Positions 1 to 8,193 of a stretch of 64,000 bases of DNA are shown here, piece by piece. Every line of letters begins with the position of its first letter. Within the stretch, counting starts at the first letter, position 1. Under the pieces are notes generated by a model. The model searched no databases, had not been told where the DNA came from, and saw only the letters and a list, made by a program, of their open reading frames with translations. Made by a program: the position numbers and the translations under genes. The DNA comes from Rhizobium aethiopicum (GTDB lineage: Bacteria; Pseudomonadota; Alphaproteobacteria; Rhizobiales; Rhizobiaceae): assembly GCF_900094625.1 (NCBI RefSeq), contig NZ_FMAJ01000009.1, positions 62,001 through 126,000 of the forward strand, in the 5' to 3' direction.

Positions 1-174
1 GCGCGTGACCCAGCCGTCCTGTTCCTGCGCCCGCATCAGCAGCGGAATGACAGCCGACTGCTGGCGGCCGGCGGGGTATTTCTGGATCGTCTTGTCCGCC
101 CAGACCGCATTTTCATCGCTGAATGCGAATGCGGCAGGCTGAAATTGATCTTCGGCTAATCGACGAACGGACAT
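1..174 (-). CDS. nuoE: NADH-quinone oxidoreductase subunit E, N-terminal part
   Basis: This is the first 58 codons of NuoE, the 24-kDa subunit of respiratory complex I that carries the N1a [2Fe-2S] cluster in the peripheral arm. The visible part reads MSVRRLAEDQ and then a region with the SAVIPLLMRAQEQDGWV block typical of the N-terminal helical domain of the family. The cluster-binding cysteines would lie beyond the left window edge. The ATG at 174 lies 16 bases downstream of the preceding small gene's stop, so it belongs to the nuoABCD operon. The identification rests on this motif plus gene order; the gene is cut by the window, not broken. Confidence 0.9.
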   Translation of the reverse strand, partial: MSVRRLAEDQFQPAAFAFSDENAVWADKTIQKYPAGRQQSAVIPLLMRAQEQDGWVTR

Positions 175-190
175 TCTTCCTCACGCCTTG

Positions 191-463
191 TCAGTTTAGG
201 GTTCCACACCGCGAAGCGGTCAAAGACTGCATTTCGCAGGCATAGGCCGACTGGTCTTTCTGCATAAATACGACGAATTTGCCGCCATTCGGGATGGCGG
301 CCTTGATCTGATAGCCCTTGGACAAAAGCTCGCCCATGGACGATTGCTGCCCCGGCGGCGTCACTTCCTTATGACCCAGCGGCGTGCCGAGGGTGTCGGC
401 CTCCTGAGCCGAAACCCCGGACGCCGAGAGAAGAATTGCGACGGCCAGCGGCAGAAGCTGCAT
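191..463 (-). CDS. Small exported protein between nuoD and nuoE
   Basis: A 90-residue protein of unknown function. Residues 1-20 form a clear signal peptide ([20 protein letters not shown]), so the mature part of about 70 residues is predicted to be periplasmic. The mature part contains KGYQIKAAIPNGGKFVVFMQKD and two cysteines near the C terminus (ACEMQ and SRCGT), which could form a disulfide. Its ATG overlaps the TGA of nuoD by one base, so the two are translationally coupled. I recall a hypothetical gene at the same place in other rhizobial nuo operons, but it is not a known complex I subunit. A role in complex I assembly or membrane targeting is inference only. Confidence 0.75.
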   Translation of the reverse strand: MQLLPLAVAILLSASGVSAQEADTLGTPLGHKEVTPPGQQSSMGELLSKGYQIKAAIPNGGKFVVFMQKDQSAYACEMQSLTASRCGTLN

Positions 464-1653
464 CAGCGGTCCACCTCGCCGAAAACAATGTCGAGCGAGC
501 CAAGGACGGCAGCAACGTCGGCAAGCTGGTGGCCGCGGCACATGAAGTCCATCGCCTGCAGATGGGCGTAGCCCGGAGCGCGGATCTTGCAGCGATAAGG
601 CTTGTTGGAGCCGTCGGAAACGAGATAGACTCCGAACTCGCCCTTCGGCGCCTCGACCGCGGCGTAAACCTCGCCGGCCGGCACATGGTAGCCTTCGGTA
701 TAGAGCTTGAAGTGATGAATCAGCGCTTCCATCGAGCGCTTCATCTCGCCGCGCTTCGGCGGCACGACCTTGCCGTCGATCGAGGAGAAAGGACCGGTCT
801 TCGCATCCGACAGCAGGCGGTTGACGCATTGCTTCATGATGCGCACCGATTCGCGCATCTCGATCATGCGGATCAGGTAGCGGTCATAATTGTCGCCGTT
901 CTTGCCGATCGGGATGTCGAATTCGAGATCGGAATAACATTCGTAAGGCTGGGCGCGACGCAGATCCCAGGCCGCACCCGAACCGCGCACCATGACGCCT
1001 GAAAAGCCCCAGGCCCAGCAATCCTCCAGCGAGACGACGCCGATATCGACGTTGCGCTGCTTGAAGATGCGATTGCCGGTCAAAAGATCGTCGATGTCGT
1101 CAAGCGCCTTCAGGAAGGGATCGCACCAGTCGCCGATATCCTGCACGAGCTTTTCCGGCAGATCCTGGTGGACGCCGCCCGGACGGAAATAGGCCGCATG
1201 CATGCGCGAGCCACTGGCGCGCTCATAGAACACCATCAGCTTTTCACGCTCTTCGAAGCCCCAGAGCGGCGGCGTCAACGCGCCGACGTCCATCGCCTGC
1301 GTCGTGACGTTCAAGAGATGCGACAGGATGCGGCCGATCTCCGAATAGAGCACGCGGATCAGCTGGCCGCGGATCGGGATCTGGATGCCGACCAGCTTTT
1401 CAACGGCCATCGCATAGGCATGCTCCTGGTTCATCGGCGCGACATAGTCGAGCCGATCGAAGTAGGGTACCGCCTGAAGATAGGTCTTGGTCTCGATAAG
1501 CTTCTCGGTGCCGCGGTGCAACAAGCCGATATGCGGATCGACCCGCTCCACAATTTCGCCGTCAAGCTCCAGGACAAGACGAAGAACGCCGTGCGCCGCC
1601 GGATGCTGCGGTCCGAAATTGATGTTGAAGTTGCGGACGTTATGTTCTGTCAT
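463..1653 (-). CDS. nuoD: NADH-quinone oxidoreductase subunit D (49 kDa)
   Basis: NuoD of complex I forms part of the quinone-binding pocket together with NuoB. The 396-residue protein starts [20 protein letters not shown], which is the conserved family start and includes the quinone-site motif [10 protein letters not shown] with the key histidine. It also has the conserved [14 protein letters not shown] and PYFDRLDYV blocks, and ends in [10 protein letters not shown] as usual. I chose the ATG at 1653 rather than an in-frame start 16 codons upstream because of the family's normal start and length. It follows nuoC with a 66-base gap and overlaps the next gene by one base. Confidence 0.96.
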   Translation of the reverse strand: MTEHNVRNFNINFGPQHPAAHGVLRLVLELDGEIVERVDPHIGLLHRGTEKLIETKTYLQAVPYFDRLDYVAPMNQEHAYAMAVEKLVGIQIPIRGQLIRVLYSEIGRILSHLLNVTTQAMDVGALTPPLWGFEEREKLMVFYERASGSRMHAAYFRPGGVHQDLPEKLVQDIGDWCDPFLKALDDIDDLLTGNRIFKQRNVDIGVVSLEDCWAWGFSGVMVRGSGAAWDLRRAQPYECYSDLEFDIPIGKNGDNYDRYLIRMIEMRESVRIMKQCVNRLLSDAKTGPFSSIDGKVVPPKRGEMKRSMEALIHHFKLYTEGYHVPAGEVYAAVEAPKGEFGVYLVSDGSNKPYRCKIRAPGYAHLQAMDFMCRGHQLADVAAVLGSLDIVFGEVDR

Positions 1654-1719
1654 GGCGATCGGGCTCGCGTTCTCAGATAGTTGGCGAAAGGCGGGCACCA
1701 ACCCACCAGCCGCCTTGAA

Positions 1720-2322
1720 TTATTGCTTCGCTTTTTCATCACCCGGCAGCACGTAGTCGGTGCCTTCCCAGGGCGACATAAAGTCAAAGTTTCGGAATTC
1801 CTGCTTCAGTTCGACAGGTTCGTAGACCACACGCTTTGCGGCGTCGTCGTAGCGCACCTCGACGAAACCGGTCGTGGGGAAGTCCTTACGCAGCGGATGG
1901 CCTTCGAAACCGTAATCAGTCAGGATGCGGCGCAGATCCGGGTGGCCGGTGAACAGGACGCCGTACATGTCCCAGGTTTCGCGTTCGAACCAGTCGGCGC
2001 CGGGATGGACGGCGCAGGCCGACGGCACCGGCGTATCCTCGTCGGTTGCGACCTTGACGCGGATGCGCAGGTTCCTCTTGGGCGACAGCAGATGGTAGAC
2101 GACATCGAAGCGCAGCTCGCGCTGCGGCCAGTCCACCCCGCAAATATCGATCAGGTTGACGAAACCGCATTTGGGATCGTCGCGCAGGAAGGTCAAAAGC
2201 TCGATCAGGTTTTCACCCGTCGCCGTCAGCGTCAGCTCGCCATACTTCATCTGCGAGGCGGCAATCAGATTGCCGCGCGCTTCGCCAAGATAGGACGCAA
2301 GCTCAGTCAGGGCTTCACTCAT
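1720..2322 (-). CDS. nuoC: NADH-quinone oxidoreductase subunit C (30 kDa)
   Basis: NuoC is a peripheral-arm subunit of complex I that contacts NuoD and NuoB. The 200-residue product contains the family signature [20 protein letters not shown] followed by [16 protein letters not shown] (around residues 112-147). It is a separate gene here, not the NuoCD fusion seen in enterobacteria, as expected for alphaproteobacteria. It lies 18 bases downstream of nuoB and 66 bases upstream of nuoD in one leftward operon. Confidence 0.96.
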   Translation of the reverse strand: MSEALTELASYLGEARGNLIAASQMKYGELTLTATGENLIELLTFLRDDPKCGFVNLIDICGVDWPQRELRFDVVYHLLSPKRNLRIRVKVATDEDTPVPSACAVHPGADWFERETWDMYGVLFTGHPDLRRILTDYGFEGHPLRKDFPTTGFVEVRYDDAAKRVVYEPVELKQEFRNFDFMSPWEGTDYVLPGDEKAKQ

Positions 2323-2340
2323 ATGCCTTGTCCTTAACCC

Positions 2341-2925
2341 TTAGCGTTCGATCGTGCCGGTGCGCCGGATCTTCTTCTGCAGCAGAAGCACGCCGTAAAG
2401 CAGCGCCTCTGCCGTGGGGGGACAGCCCGGCACGTAGATGTCGATCGGGACGACGCGGTCGCAGCCGCGCACCACCGAATAGGAATAGTGATAATAGCCG
2501 CCGCCATTGGCGCAGGAGCCCATCGAGATGACGTAGCGTGGCTCGGGCATCTGGTCGTAAACCTTGCGCAGAGCCGGCGCCATCTTGTTGGTCAGCGTGC
2601 CGGCGACGATCATCACGTCGGACTGGCGCGGCGAAGCGCGGGGCGCAAAACCGAAGCGCTCGACGTCATAACGCGGCATCGACAGCTGCATCATTTCGAC
2701 GGCACAGCAGGCAAGACCGAAAGTCATCCACATCAGCGAGCCGGTGCGGGCCCAGTTGATCAGTTCGTCGGTCGAGGTGACGAGGAAACCCTTGTCGGCG
2801 AGTTCGTTATTGATCTCACCGAAGAAGGCGTCGTTGCTGCCGATCGGCTTGCCTGTGGAGGGATCGATGATCCCCTTCGGCTGCGGGGCGACGAGCGGCT
2901 GATTGCTCACAGGGGTCACTCCCAT
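2341..2925 (-). CDS. nuoB: NADH-quinone oxidoreductase subunit B (PSST)
   Basis: NuoB carries the N2 [4Fe-4S] cluster that passes electrons to quinone in complex I. The ligands are visible: the adjacent cysteines in [11 protein letters not shown], the cysteine in [12 protein letters not shown] and that in [11 protein letters not shown]. The start at 2925 ([10 protein letters not shown], 194 residues) agrees with the usual rhizobial protein; an in-frame start seven codons upstream is less likely. The first codons overlap the end of nuoA by 10 bases. A proline-rich N-terminal extension before [12 protein letters not shown] is normal in rhizobia. Confidence 0.96.
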   Translation of the reverse strand: MGVTPVSNQPLVAPQPKGIIDPSTGKPIGSNDAFFGEINNELADKGFLVTSTDELINWARTGSLMWMTFGLACCAVEMMQLSMPRYDVERFGFAPRASPRQSDVMIVAGTLTNKMAPALRKVYDQMPEPRYVISMGSCANGGGYYHYSYSVVRGCDRVVPIDIYVPGCPPTAEALLYGVLLLQKKIRRTGTIER

Positions 2926-3281
2926 TCCAGGGCTCCCTTCTTCCATTCATAGATAAAGCCGATGGTCAGCACGAGGAGGAAGACCATCATGGACCAGAAG
3001 CCGAACCAGCCGATAGCGCCGAAGGAAACGGCCCAAGGGAAGAGGAAGGCGACCTCGAGGTCGAAGATGATGAAGAGGATCGACACGAGGTAGAAGCGGA
3101 TGTCGAACTTCATGCGGGCGTCGTCGAAGGCGTTGAAGCCGCATTCGTAAGCCGAGAGCTTTTCCGAATCGGGCGCTTTGAAAGCCACGGCGAACGGCGC
3201 AATGAGCAGCGCCAGGCCGATAACGAGCGCAATAGCGATGAAGATAGCGATCGGAATATAGGAACTGAGCAGTTCAGTCAT
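2916..3281 (-). CDS. nuoA: NADH-quinone oxidoreductase subunit A
   Basis: NuoA is a three-helix membrane subunit at the junction of the membrane and peripheral arms of complex I. The 121-residue protein has three hydrophobic segments (about residues 8-30, 63-85 and 92-112) and the conserved loop [16 protein letters not shown] with the cysteine that tracks the active/deactive transition in this family, then [22 protein letters not shown]. Start codons at 3281 and 3284 are adjacent; an AAGGA stands 5-8 bases upstream. It is the first gene of the nuo operon. Confidence 0.95.
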   Translation of the reverse strand: MTELLSSYIPIAIFIAIALVIGLALLIAPFAVAFKAPDSEKLSAYECGFNAFDDARMKFDIRFYLVSILFIIFDLEVAFLFPWAVSFGAIGWFGFWSMMVFLLVLTIGFIYEWKKGALEWE

Positions 3282-3364
3282 CATGTTCATCCTTGCTTGC
3301 CGGAGGCGCCAGACGGCGCATTTGGGCAATTGCCCGGCAAGCGAACGTGCGTTGCAACAAGCCG

Positions 3365-3393
3365 TGGTTAGCGCAGCCGAAGCCCCGGCGCAA
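3365..3393 (-). promoter_or_regulatory. Candidate nuo operon promoter
   Basis: On the minus strand TTGCGC (3393-3388) and TAACCA (3370-3365) are separated by 17 bases, about 85 bases upstream of the nuoA start. The elements match the rhizobial housekeeping pattern only moderately. The rest of the 247-base gap between nuoA and the tRNA genes shows no gene. Confidence 0.35.
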
Positions 3394-3528
3394 GACTTTT
3401 ACAGAGGCAATTCGACGCGTCGCGGGCGGACATTATCAAGCAGATGCAACGATGTCGCGACAAATCCGCAGAAGTCGATTCAAGCTGCATGCCTGACCCC
3501 TGGAAACTGCATAGCTTTCGGAAGAGAA

Positions 3529-3605
3529 TGGCGCGAGTGACGGGGCTCGAACCCGCGACCTCCGGCGTGACAGGCCGGCACTCTAACCGACTGAGCTACA
3601 CCCGC
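3529..3605 (-). tRNA. tRNA-Asp (GTC), copy 1
   Basis: A 77-base cloverleaf with encoded CCA. The acceptor stem is GCGGGTG/CACTCGC, the anticodon stem GCCGG/CCGGA-type with loop CTGTCAC giving anticodon GTC, and the T arm has GGTTCGAACCC. It is identical over its full length to the second copy 51 bases away and reads in the same direction. Confidence 0.95.
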
Positions 3606-3656
3606 GCATGACGGACGGAAGAGCCGGACGGCGGCGCTTGAACGCCTGCTTTGAAA

Positions 3657-3733
3657 TGGCGCGAGTGACGGGGCTCGAACCCGCGACCTCCGGCGTGACA
3701 GGCCGGCACTCTAACCGACTGAGCTACACCCGC
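3657..3733 (-). tRNA. tRNA-Asp (GTC), copy 2
   Basis: Identical 77-base copy of the tRNA-Asp at 3529-3605, including the CCA end. It is the promoter-proximal copy, so the two are probably processed from one transcript started at the promoter near 3802-3830. Confidence 0.95.
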
Positions 3734-3801
3734 ACTTCATTTCAAGCAATCCGGATGCCTTCGCACCCTCACCAAAACGGCTGCCCGTTTCGATGAGCGG
3801 C

Positions 3802-3830
3802 TAACTACGGGGTTCGCCTTTTAGTGTCAA
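3802..3830 (-). promoter_or_regulatory. Promoter of the tandem tRNA-Asp genes
   Basis: On the minus strand a TTGACA -35 box (3830-3825) and a TAGTTA -10 box (3807-3802) are separated by exactly 17 bases and lie about 70 bases upstream of the first tRNA-Asp. The remaining part of the gap to 4146 contains only the tRNA-Val promoter; I see no gene in it. Confidence 0.55.
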
Positions 3831-4075
3831 GCAGGTTTGGAGACAAAACCATGACAGTCGCTGAATTGTTTTGGCAAAGCGGTCGCGGAGAGAATGAAAG
3901 GCCGACAATTTCAATGTCCGCACGCCTACCGGGGCACGATCGAAGCCGGCGGCACCGGCAAAACGCATATGCCCGCCGCCTCCCCCTCGCCTTTATCCAC
4001 AGCCGGCCGCATCCGAGTGGCGCGGCATGAGACAGGATGACCGCCAAAAAAATCCAAAAATCTTCACAAACACTC

Positions 4076-4104
4076 TTGCGGTTTTTCCGCGATCCGCATA
4101 GATC
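4076..4104 (+). promoter_or_regulatory. Candidate promoter of tRNA-Val
   Basis: TTGCGG (4076-4081) and TAGATC (4099-4104) with a 17-base spacer, 42 bases upstream of the tRNA-Val 5' end. Spacing and position fit a sigma-70-type promoter; the -10 box is imperfect. Confidence 0.4.
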
Positions 4105-4146
4105 ACGGCCACCAACGCGGCAGGCCGATCCGGCTTCGTTAGCGAT

Positions 4147-4222
4147 GGGCGATTAGCTCAGTTGGTAGAGCGCCTCGTTTACACCGAGGATGTCGGGAGT
4201 TCGAGTCTCTCATCGCCCACCA
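4147..4222 (+). tRNA. tRNA-Val (TAC)
   Basis: A 76-base cloverleaf with encoded CCA. Acceptor stem GGGCGAT pairs with ATCGCCC, the D arm contains AGCTCAGTTGGTAGAGC, and the anticodon stem CCTCG/CGAGG encloses TTTACAC, giving anticodon TAC. The T arm has GAGTTCGAGTCTC. The 286 bases that follow up to 4508 show no convincing gene. Confidence 0.95.
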
Positions 4223-4508
4223 TTTTTCCCAAAGTGCCAAACAGCTGGATAATACCGCGGCTTCTCAGACAGACGCCCGCACTGCTTCGTCACCATATCG
4301 GCAATTCCAATCTCGCAGCTGATTCAATCGAGGCGCCTGGCAGCTTCAGCTGCGCCGCCGGCTGAAAGCCGATGCTCCGCCAAAACGGACTATGTCCGTC
4401 CGCCAACCCACCTCCTATTGGGCGAATGGATGAGGGCAGGCAAAAGTGAGATTATTCGTCGCCCGGAAGTCTCCGCGCTTGAAGGCTTACGACGCCTGGG
4501 GGGGTGCC

Positions 4509-4721
4509 ATGAGAACTCTATGCTCCGCATTGACGCTGTGCATCGCGATTGCCGTTGGCGCTCCAAGTGCCACCTACGTCAACCTGCCCGGATATGCGTT
4601 CAAGACCAATCCCAAATGTCAGCGCCACGAATCAAAAGTGAAATTTGACAGAAGGTGCGACTGGCCGAGACTGGGCTTCAAGGACTTTACGCCGCCCGCT
4701 GTGGGCACGCTTGGGATCTGA
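4509..4721 (+). CDS. Small exported hypothetical protein
   Basis: A possible 70-residue protein. The first 24 residues (MRTLCSALTLCIAIAVGAPS and onward) look like a signal peptide. The mature part is short, with two cysteines (NPKCQRHE and RRCDWPR) and aromatic residues. A G-rich stretch just before the ATG at 4509 could serve as ribosome binding site. An in-frame ATG 21 codons upstream exists but would bury the signal peptide. I do not recognise a family, and the gene could be spurious. It stands alone between tRNA-Val and the convergent glutathione peroxidase. Confidence 0.4.
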   Translation: MRTLCSALTLCIAIAVGAPSATYVNLPGYAFKTNPKCQRHESKVKFDRRCDWPRLGFKDFTPPAVGTLGI

Positions 4722-4775
4722 TGCTGCCTCCGCGCACATCATTTGCCATCCTGACACTTGATCGGCCGAGGGCGT

Positions 4776-5324
4776 TTATCTCTTCGCCAGTTCCTGATCC
4801 ACTGCCGAAACCAACCGCGAATCATCCGCGGTCACATCGGGCGCAAAGCGGGCGGCGACCTTGCCGTCGCGGCCTATCAGGAATTTTTCGAAGTTCCAGA
4901 GGATGTCGTCCTCGTCACCGCCTGTTATGCCATGCGATTTCAGGCGTTCGCGCATCGGTCCGTCACCCGTCGTCTCCACGCCCGATTTGGTCAGTTGCCG
5001 GTAGAGCGGGTGCTGGGCCTCGCCCTTGACCGAAATCTTCGAGAAGATCGGGAAGGTGACGTCGTAGGTGGTGGTGCAGAAATCGAGGATCTCGGCGTCG
5101 GTGCCGGGTTCCTGCCCCTTGAAGTCGTTGGCGGGGAAAGCGGCGATGACGAAGCCCCGCTCGCGCTTTTCGCCATAGAGCCTTTCCAGTCCCTCATATT
5201 GCGGCGTGAGCCCGCATTTCGAGGCGACGTTGACGATCAGGAGCACCCTGCCCTTGTATTCGTTGAGCGTGGTCTCGCGACCATCCACAGTCTTGACCGG
5301 GATATCCAGCACATTGCCCGCCAC
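4776..5324 (-). CDS. Glutathione peroxidase family protein
   Basis: A thiol peroxidase of the GPx family that reduces hydrogen peroxide and lipid hydroperoxides; bacterial members usually use thioredoxin or glutathione. The catalytic residues are visible: Cys37 in NVASKCGLTPQY, Gln71 in FPANDFKGQEPG, and Trp143-Asn144 in LWNFEKFLIG. The active site has Cys in place of selenocysteine. Length 182 residues is normal. I prefer the GTG at 5324 because GGAGG stands five bases upstream; the TTG four codons earlier lies inside that ribosome binding site. It is a single-gene unit, convergent with the small gene at 4509. Confidence 0.9.
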   Translation of the reverse strand: MAGNVLDIPVKTVDGRETTLNEYKGRVLLIVNVASKCGLTPQYEGLERLYGEKRERGFVIAAFPANDFKGQEPGTDAEILDFCTTTYDVTFPIFSKISVKGEAQHPLYRQLTKSGVETTGDGPMRERLKSHGITGGDEDDILWNFEKFLIGRDGKVAARFAPDVTADDSRLVSAVDQELAKR

Positions 5325-5460
5325 GGGAACCTCCAATTTCGTAAGGATAAGTTTTGCCCAAGCTTAGCGATATCGCCGCTGCTGTCATCAACGGCGGGAT
5401 CAACTCGGCGTCAACAGGAGATCGGTGCGGCCTTGCGGCCGGCACCGGGGCCTCAGCACA

Positions 5461-5814
5461 TCAGGCCGGGGATTTTTCCTTCACGTCGTCGAGCAGGAAG
5501 TGCACCACGAGATAATCGGTTTGGTAATGGCGGCCACTGTCCGAGACGGAATCGACGCTGCCGCCGTCCTTCGGGTGCCAGGCGTGGTAATGGGGGTTGG
5601 TGGTGATCAGCGTTATGGCCTTGCCATCCTGTTCGCCAAGCCGGAAGCGCATCTCGGCGAGCGGCCAGATCCGCTCGTAATCCTGCATGGTGATGCGCGC
5701 CTTCAGCGCCTTGCGCTGCAACGGCGCTTCGCCGGCCTCGGCGGGTAATTCCAGCATCACCTCCTCGGCTCCGCTGATGATGGCGTTAAATTCTTCAGGC
5801 CACATGCGTCTCAT
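5461..5814 (-). CDS. Conserved hypothetical protein
   Basis: A 117-residue soluble protein starting MRRMWPEEFNAIISGAEEVM, with no signal peptide or membrane segment. It has two acidic helices near the N terminus, a central LKARITMQDYERIWPLAEMRF segment and a His/Trp-rich patch NPHYHAWHPKDG. I do not recognise a named family. A strong GGGAGGAG lies 8 bases before the ATG at 5814, which decides the start. It is divergent from the methyltransferase at 5980 and has about 135 bases to the glutathione peroxidase downstream. Confidence 0.7.
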   Translation of the reverse strand: MRRMWPEEFNAIISGAEEVMLELPAEAGEAPLQRKALKARITMQDYERIWPLAEMRFRLGEQDGKAITLITTNPHYHAWHPKDGGSVDSVSDSGRHYQTDYLVVHFLLDDVKEKSPA

Positions 5815-5888
5815 GAAATCGCTCCTCCCGAGGCTCTTTCGGCGGTCCACAGGTGAAACTTAGCGGTTTACACGAAAGAAGCAAATTC

Positions 5889-5906
5889 CTGTCATGCGGT
5901 TGTCAT
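5889..5906 (+). promoter_or_regulatory. PHO box (PhoB site) before the methyltransferase
   Basis: CTGTCAT, four bases, TTGTCAT: two direct 7-base repeats 11 bases apart, matching the PhoB consensus (CTGTCAT-N4-CTGTCAT) at 13 of 14 positions. It points towards the gene that starts at 5980 and ends 73 bases upstream of it. Confidence 0.6.
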
Positions 5907-5979
5907 CGGCATCGGCCGCTCCTACGTTCCCCTCGAATCCCATCAGGGCTGTCAGCCGCCCGCAATCCCGAGATCAGAG

Positions 5980-6585
5980 ATGAAAACACGTGAAGAAAGG
6001 CAGGCGCTTCGGGCGAACATGCCACGCACTGCGCTCAGCGCTCATCATATGGAACATGCCCGGCTGCTGCCGGACCGTGGCGAGTTGCTCTACCGGATCC
6101 CGAATGGCGGCATCGGCGTCGAAGTGGGTGCAGCCTTCGGTGAATATACGGCGGAGATCCTGGAAAAGAATCGCCCGGCGCACCTTTATCTCATCGATCC
6201 CTGGTCGATGGATCGCTACAGCTCCGGGCTCGACGCGATTCACACGAAGTTCGCGGCCGAGATCGAGGCGGGCCGGCTGCACCTGATGCAAGGCACATCG
6301 CTCGACAAGCTCGCCGAATTCGAGGATGACTTTCTTGACTGGGCCTATATCGACACCGACCATTCCTTCGAGCTCACCTGGCAAGAGCTCCTGCTCTGCG
6401 AGAAGAAGGTGAGACGGTCAGGACGTATCGCCGGGCATGATTTCTGCACCGGCAATACGGTCAAGCCGATCGTCTACGGCGTCGTCGAGGCGGTCACCAA
6501 GTTCTGCAAGGATTATGGCTGGCAATTCGAATTCCTGACGGTCGAATCGCACGCGCATTTTTCCTATTGTTTGAAGCGGCTTTGA
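5980..6585 (+). CDS. Class I SAM-dependent methyltransferase
   Basis: A 201-residue Rossmann-fold methyltransferase of the Methyltransf_24-like type. The SAM-binding motif I is GIGVEVGAAFGEYTAEIL (about residues 44-61), motif II is LYLIDPWSMD, and the acidic motif after strand 4 is DWAYIDTDHSFE (around 124-135). A GHDF motif follows at about residue 150. Such enzymes act on small molecules, sugars or lipids; the substrate cannot be read from the sequence. A PHO box upstream suggests induction under phosphate limitation. The downstream neighbour, a cupin gene, is convergent with five bases between the stops. Confidence 0.85.
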   Translation: MKTREERQALRANMPRTALSAHHMEHARLLPDRGELLYRIPNGGIGVEVGAAFGEYTAEILEKNRPAHLYLIDPWSMDRYSSGLDAIHTKFAAEIEAGRLHLMQGTSLDKLAEFEDDFLDWAYIDTDHSFELTWQELLLCEKKVRRSGRIAGHDFCTGNTVKPIVYGVVEAVTKFCKDYGWQFEFLTVESHAHFSYCLKRL

Positions 6586-6590
6586 TCGGC

Positions 6591-6992
6591 TCACGCCTTG
6601 CCGGAATATTGTTCGTCGCTGACCTTTTCCATCCAGTCGACATGACTGCCGTCCAATGCCTCATGAATGGCGATATGGGTCATCGCCGTGTTCGGGCCGG
6701 CGCCATGCCAGTGTTTTTCGCCCGGCGCAAACCATACGGTGTCGCCGGCCCGGATCTCGCGGATGTCCCCGCCCCAACTCTGGGCGAGGCCCTTGCCTGA
6801 GGTGACGATCAGCGTCTGGCCAAGCGGATGCGTGTGCCAGGCCGTGCGGGCGCCTGGTTCAAAGGTGACGGAGGTTGCCCTCACTCGAGCCGGGGCCGGC
6901 GGCTCCATCAGCGGATCCTGACGCACGGCGCCGGTAAAATAGTCGGCTGGCGGTTTCGTCGAGGGGCTGAAGCCGGCGGGTTTGATCTCCAT
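6591..6992 (-). CDS. Cupin-domain protein
   Basis: A 133-residue single-domain cupin. The first metal-binding motif is visible as [18 protein letters not shown] (two histidines, around residues 52-69) and the second as [18 protein letters not shown] (about 82-99). The form resembles the small cupins annotated as (R)-mandelonitrile-lyase-like or quercetinase-like, but the activity cannot be assigned. The start at 6992 ([11 protein letters not shown]) is set by AAAGGA seven bases upstream; longer in-frame starts lack such a site. It is divergent from the aldo/keto reductase at 7137, with which it could share a promoter region. Confidence 0.85.
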   Translation of the reverse strand: MEIKPAGFSPSTKPPADYFTGAVRQDPLMEPPAPARVRATSVTFEPGARTAWHTHPLGQTLIVTSGKGLAQSWGGDIREIRAGDTVWFAPGEKHWHGAGPNTAMTHIAIHEALDGSHVDWMEKVSDEQYSGKA

Positions 6993-7136
6993 GATCGTTC
7001 CTTTCATCCATTGCGGTTGAAGCCTTATCTCCGGACGATATTTCATCGAGGCGGGCAATCAAGGCCGGATCGGCAATTGCCGCACAGCCGCCCGCCTGAT
7101 AGGCCAGCATCTTTCATAACCCCGGGGAGATTTTTC

Positions 7137-8123
7137 ATGAAACACCATGCTTTCGGCCGCATGCCTTTCATCGTGACCAATGTCGGCTTCGGCGCCTGGC
7201 AGATCGGCGGCTCCTGGGGCGATATCAGCGAGGCGGACGGCCGCGCAGCGCTGAATGCGGCGCTCGATGCCGGTATGACGTTCATCGACACGGCGGATGT
7301 CTATGGTGACGGCCGCTCGGAAAAGATCATTGCCGATGTGTTGAAGACGCGCGGCGGCGAGCGCCCGATGGTCGCGACCAAGGCGGGCCGCCGCCTCAAC
7401 CCACATGTCGCAGAAGGCTATAGCAAGGCCAATCTCGAAGGCTTCATCGACCGCAGCCTCAAGAACCTTGCGGTCGACAGTCTCGACCTCGTGCAGCTGC
7501 ACTGCCCGCCGCGCGAGGTACTTTACCAGCCTGAGATCTTCGAAGGCCTGAACGATCTGCAGAAAGCCGGCAAGATCAAGGGTTACGGCGTCAGCGTCGA
7601 GAAGGTCGAGGATGGGCTGAAGGCGGTCGAATATCCCGGCGTCGTCAGCATCCAGATCATCTACAACATCTTCCGCCAGCGCCCCGACCATCTGTTCTTC
7701 CAGGAAGCACGCCGCAGGAACGTAGCGATCATCGCCCGCGTGCCGCTGGCAAGCGGCCTTCTCTCCGGCAAGATCACCCGGGACACACACTTCGCCAGCG
7801 ACGACCACCGCAATTTCAACCGCCAGGGCGAAGCTTTCGACGTCGGCGAGACCTTTGCCGGCGTGCCTTTCGAGGTCGGCCTGCAGGCGGTCGAGGAAGT
7901 TCGCAAGCTGGTGCCGACCGGCGCCACCATGGCCGCCTTCGCGCTACGCTGGATCCTGATGGCTGAAGCCGTCACCGTCGTCATCCCAGGCGCCCGCAAT
8001 GGCGAGCAGGCCAAGGCAAACGCGGCTGCCGCCGACCTCGCGCCGCTCTCGGCCGATGTGATGGCGGCGACGCGGGAGATCTACGAGCGGCTGATCGCGC
8101 CGCATGTGCATCAGCGCTGGTAA
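7137..8123 (+). CDS. Aldo/keto reductase
   Basis: A 328-residue NADPH-dependent oxidoreductase of the AKR superfamily (TIM barrel). The catalytic tetrad is present: Asp51 and Tyr56 in FIDTADVYGDGRSE, Lys82 in MVATKAGRR, and His122 in LVQLHCPP. The C-terminal cofactor loop is IPGARNGEQAKANAAA. The start MKHHAFGRMP follows a GGGGAGA at a good distance. Substrates of this family include sugars and aldehydes and are not predictable here. It stands divergent from the cupin gene and convergent with the MDR gene at 8194. Confidence 0.9.
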   Translation: MKHHAFGRMPFIVTNVGFGAWQIGGSWGDISEADGRAALNAALDAGMTFIDTADVYGDGRSEKIIADVLKTRGGERPMVATKAGRRLNPHVAEGYSKANLEGFIDRSLKNLAVDSLDLVQLHCPPREVLYQPEIFEGLNDLQKAGKIKGYGVSVEKVEDGLKAVEYPGVVSIQIIYNIFRQRPDHLFFQEARRRNVAIIARVPLASGLLSGKITRDTHFASDDHRNFNRQGEAFDVGETFAGVPFEVGLQAVEEVRKLVPTGATMAAFALRWILMAEAVTVVIPGARNGEQAKANAAAADLAPLSADVMAATREIYERLIAPHVHQRW

Positions 8124-8193
8124 GCCCTGACGGGCCGTTCAAGCCCACCTAGCCATTTGGCCGGGCTAAAACATCATCCCAAGAAAGACCGGA

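Noticed and set aside
3529-3733. tRNA-Asp repeats as an attachment-site duplication of an integrated element
   Set aside because: Both copies are complete tRNA genes only 51 bases apart with no integrase gene or element between them; simple tandem duplication is enough.
3805-4047. 80-codon open frame between the tRNA genes (minus strand)
   Set aside because: It overlaps the tRNA-Asp promoter, has no ribosome binding site, and is rich in Arg, Cys and Ser as expected for a random GC-rich frame.
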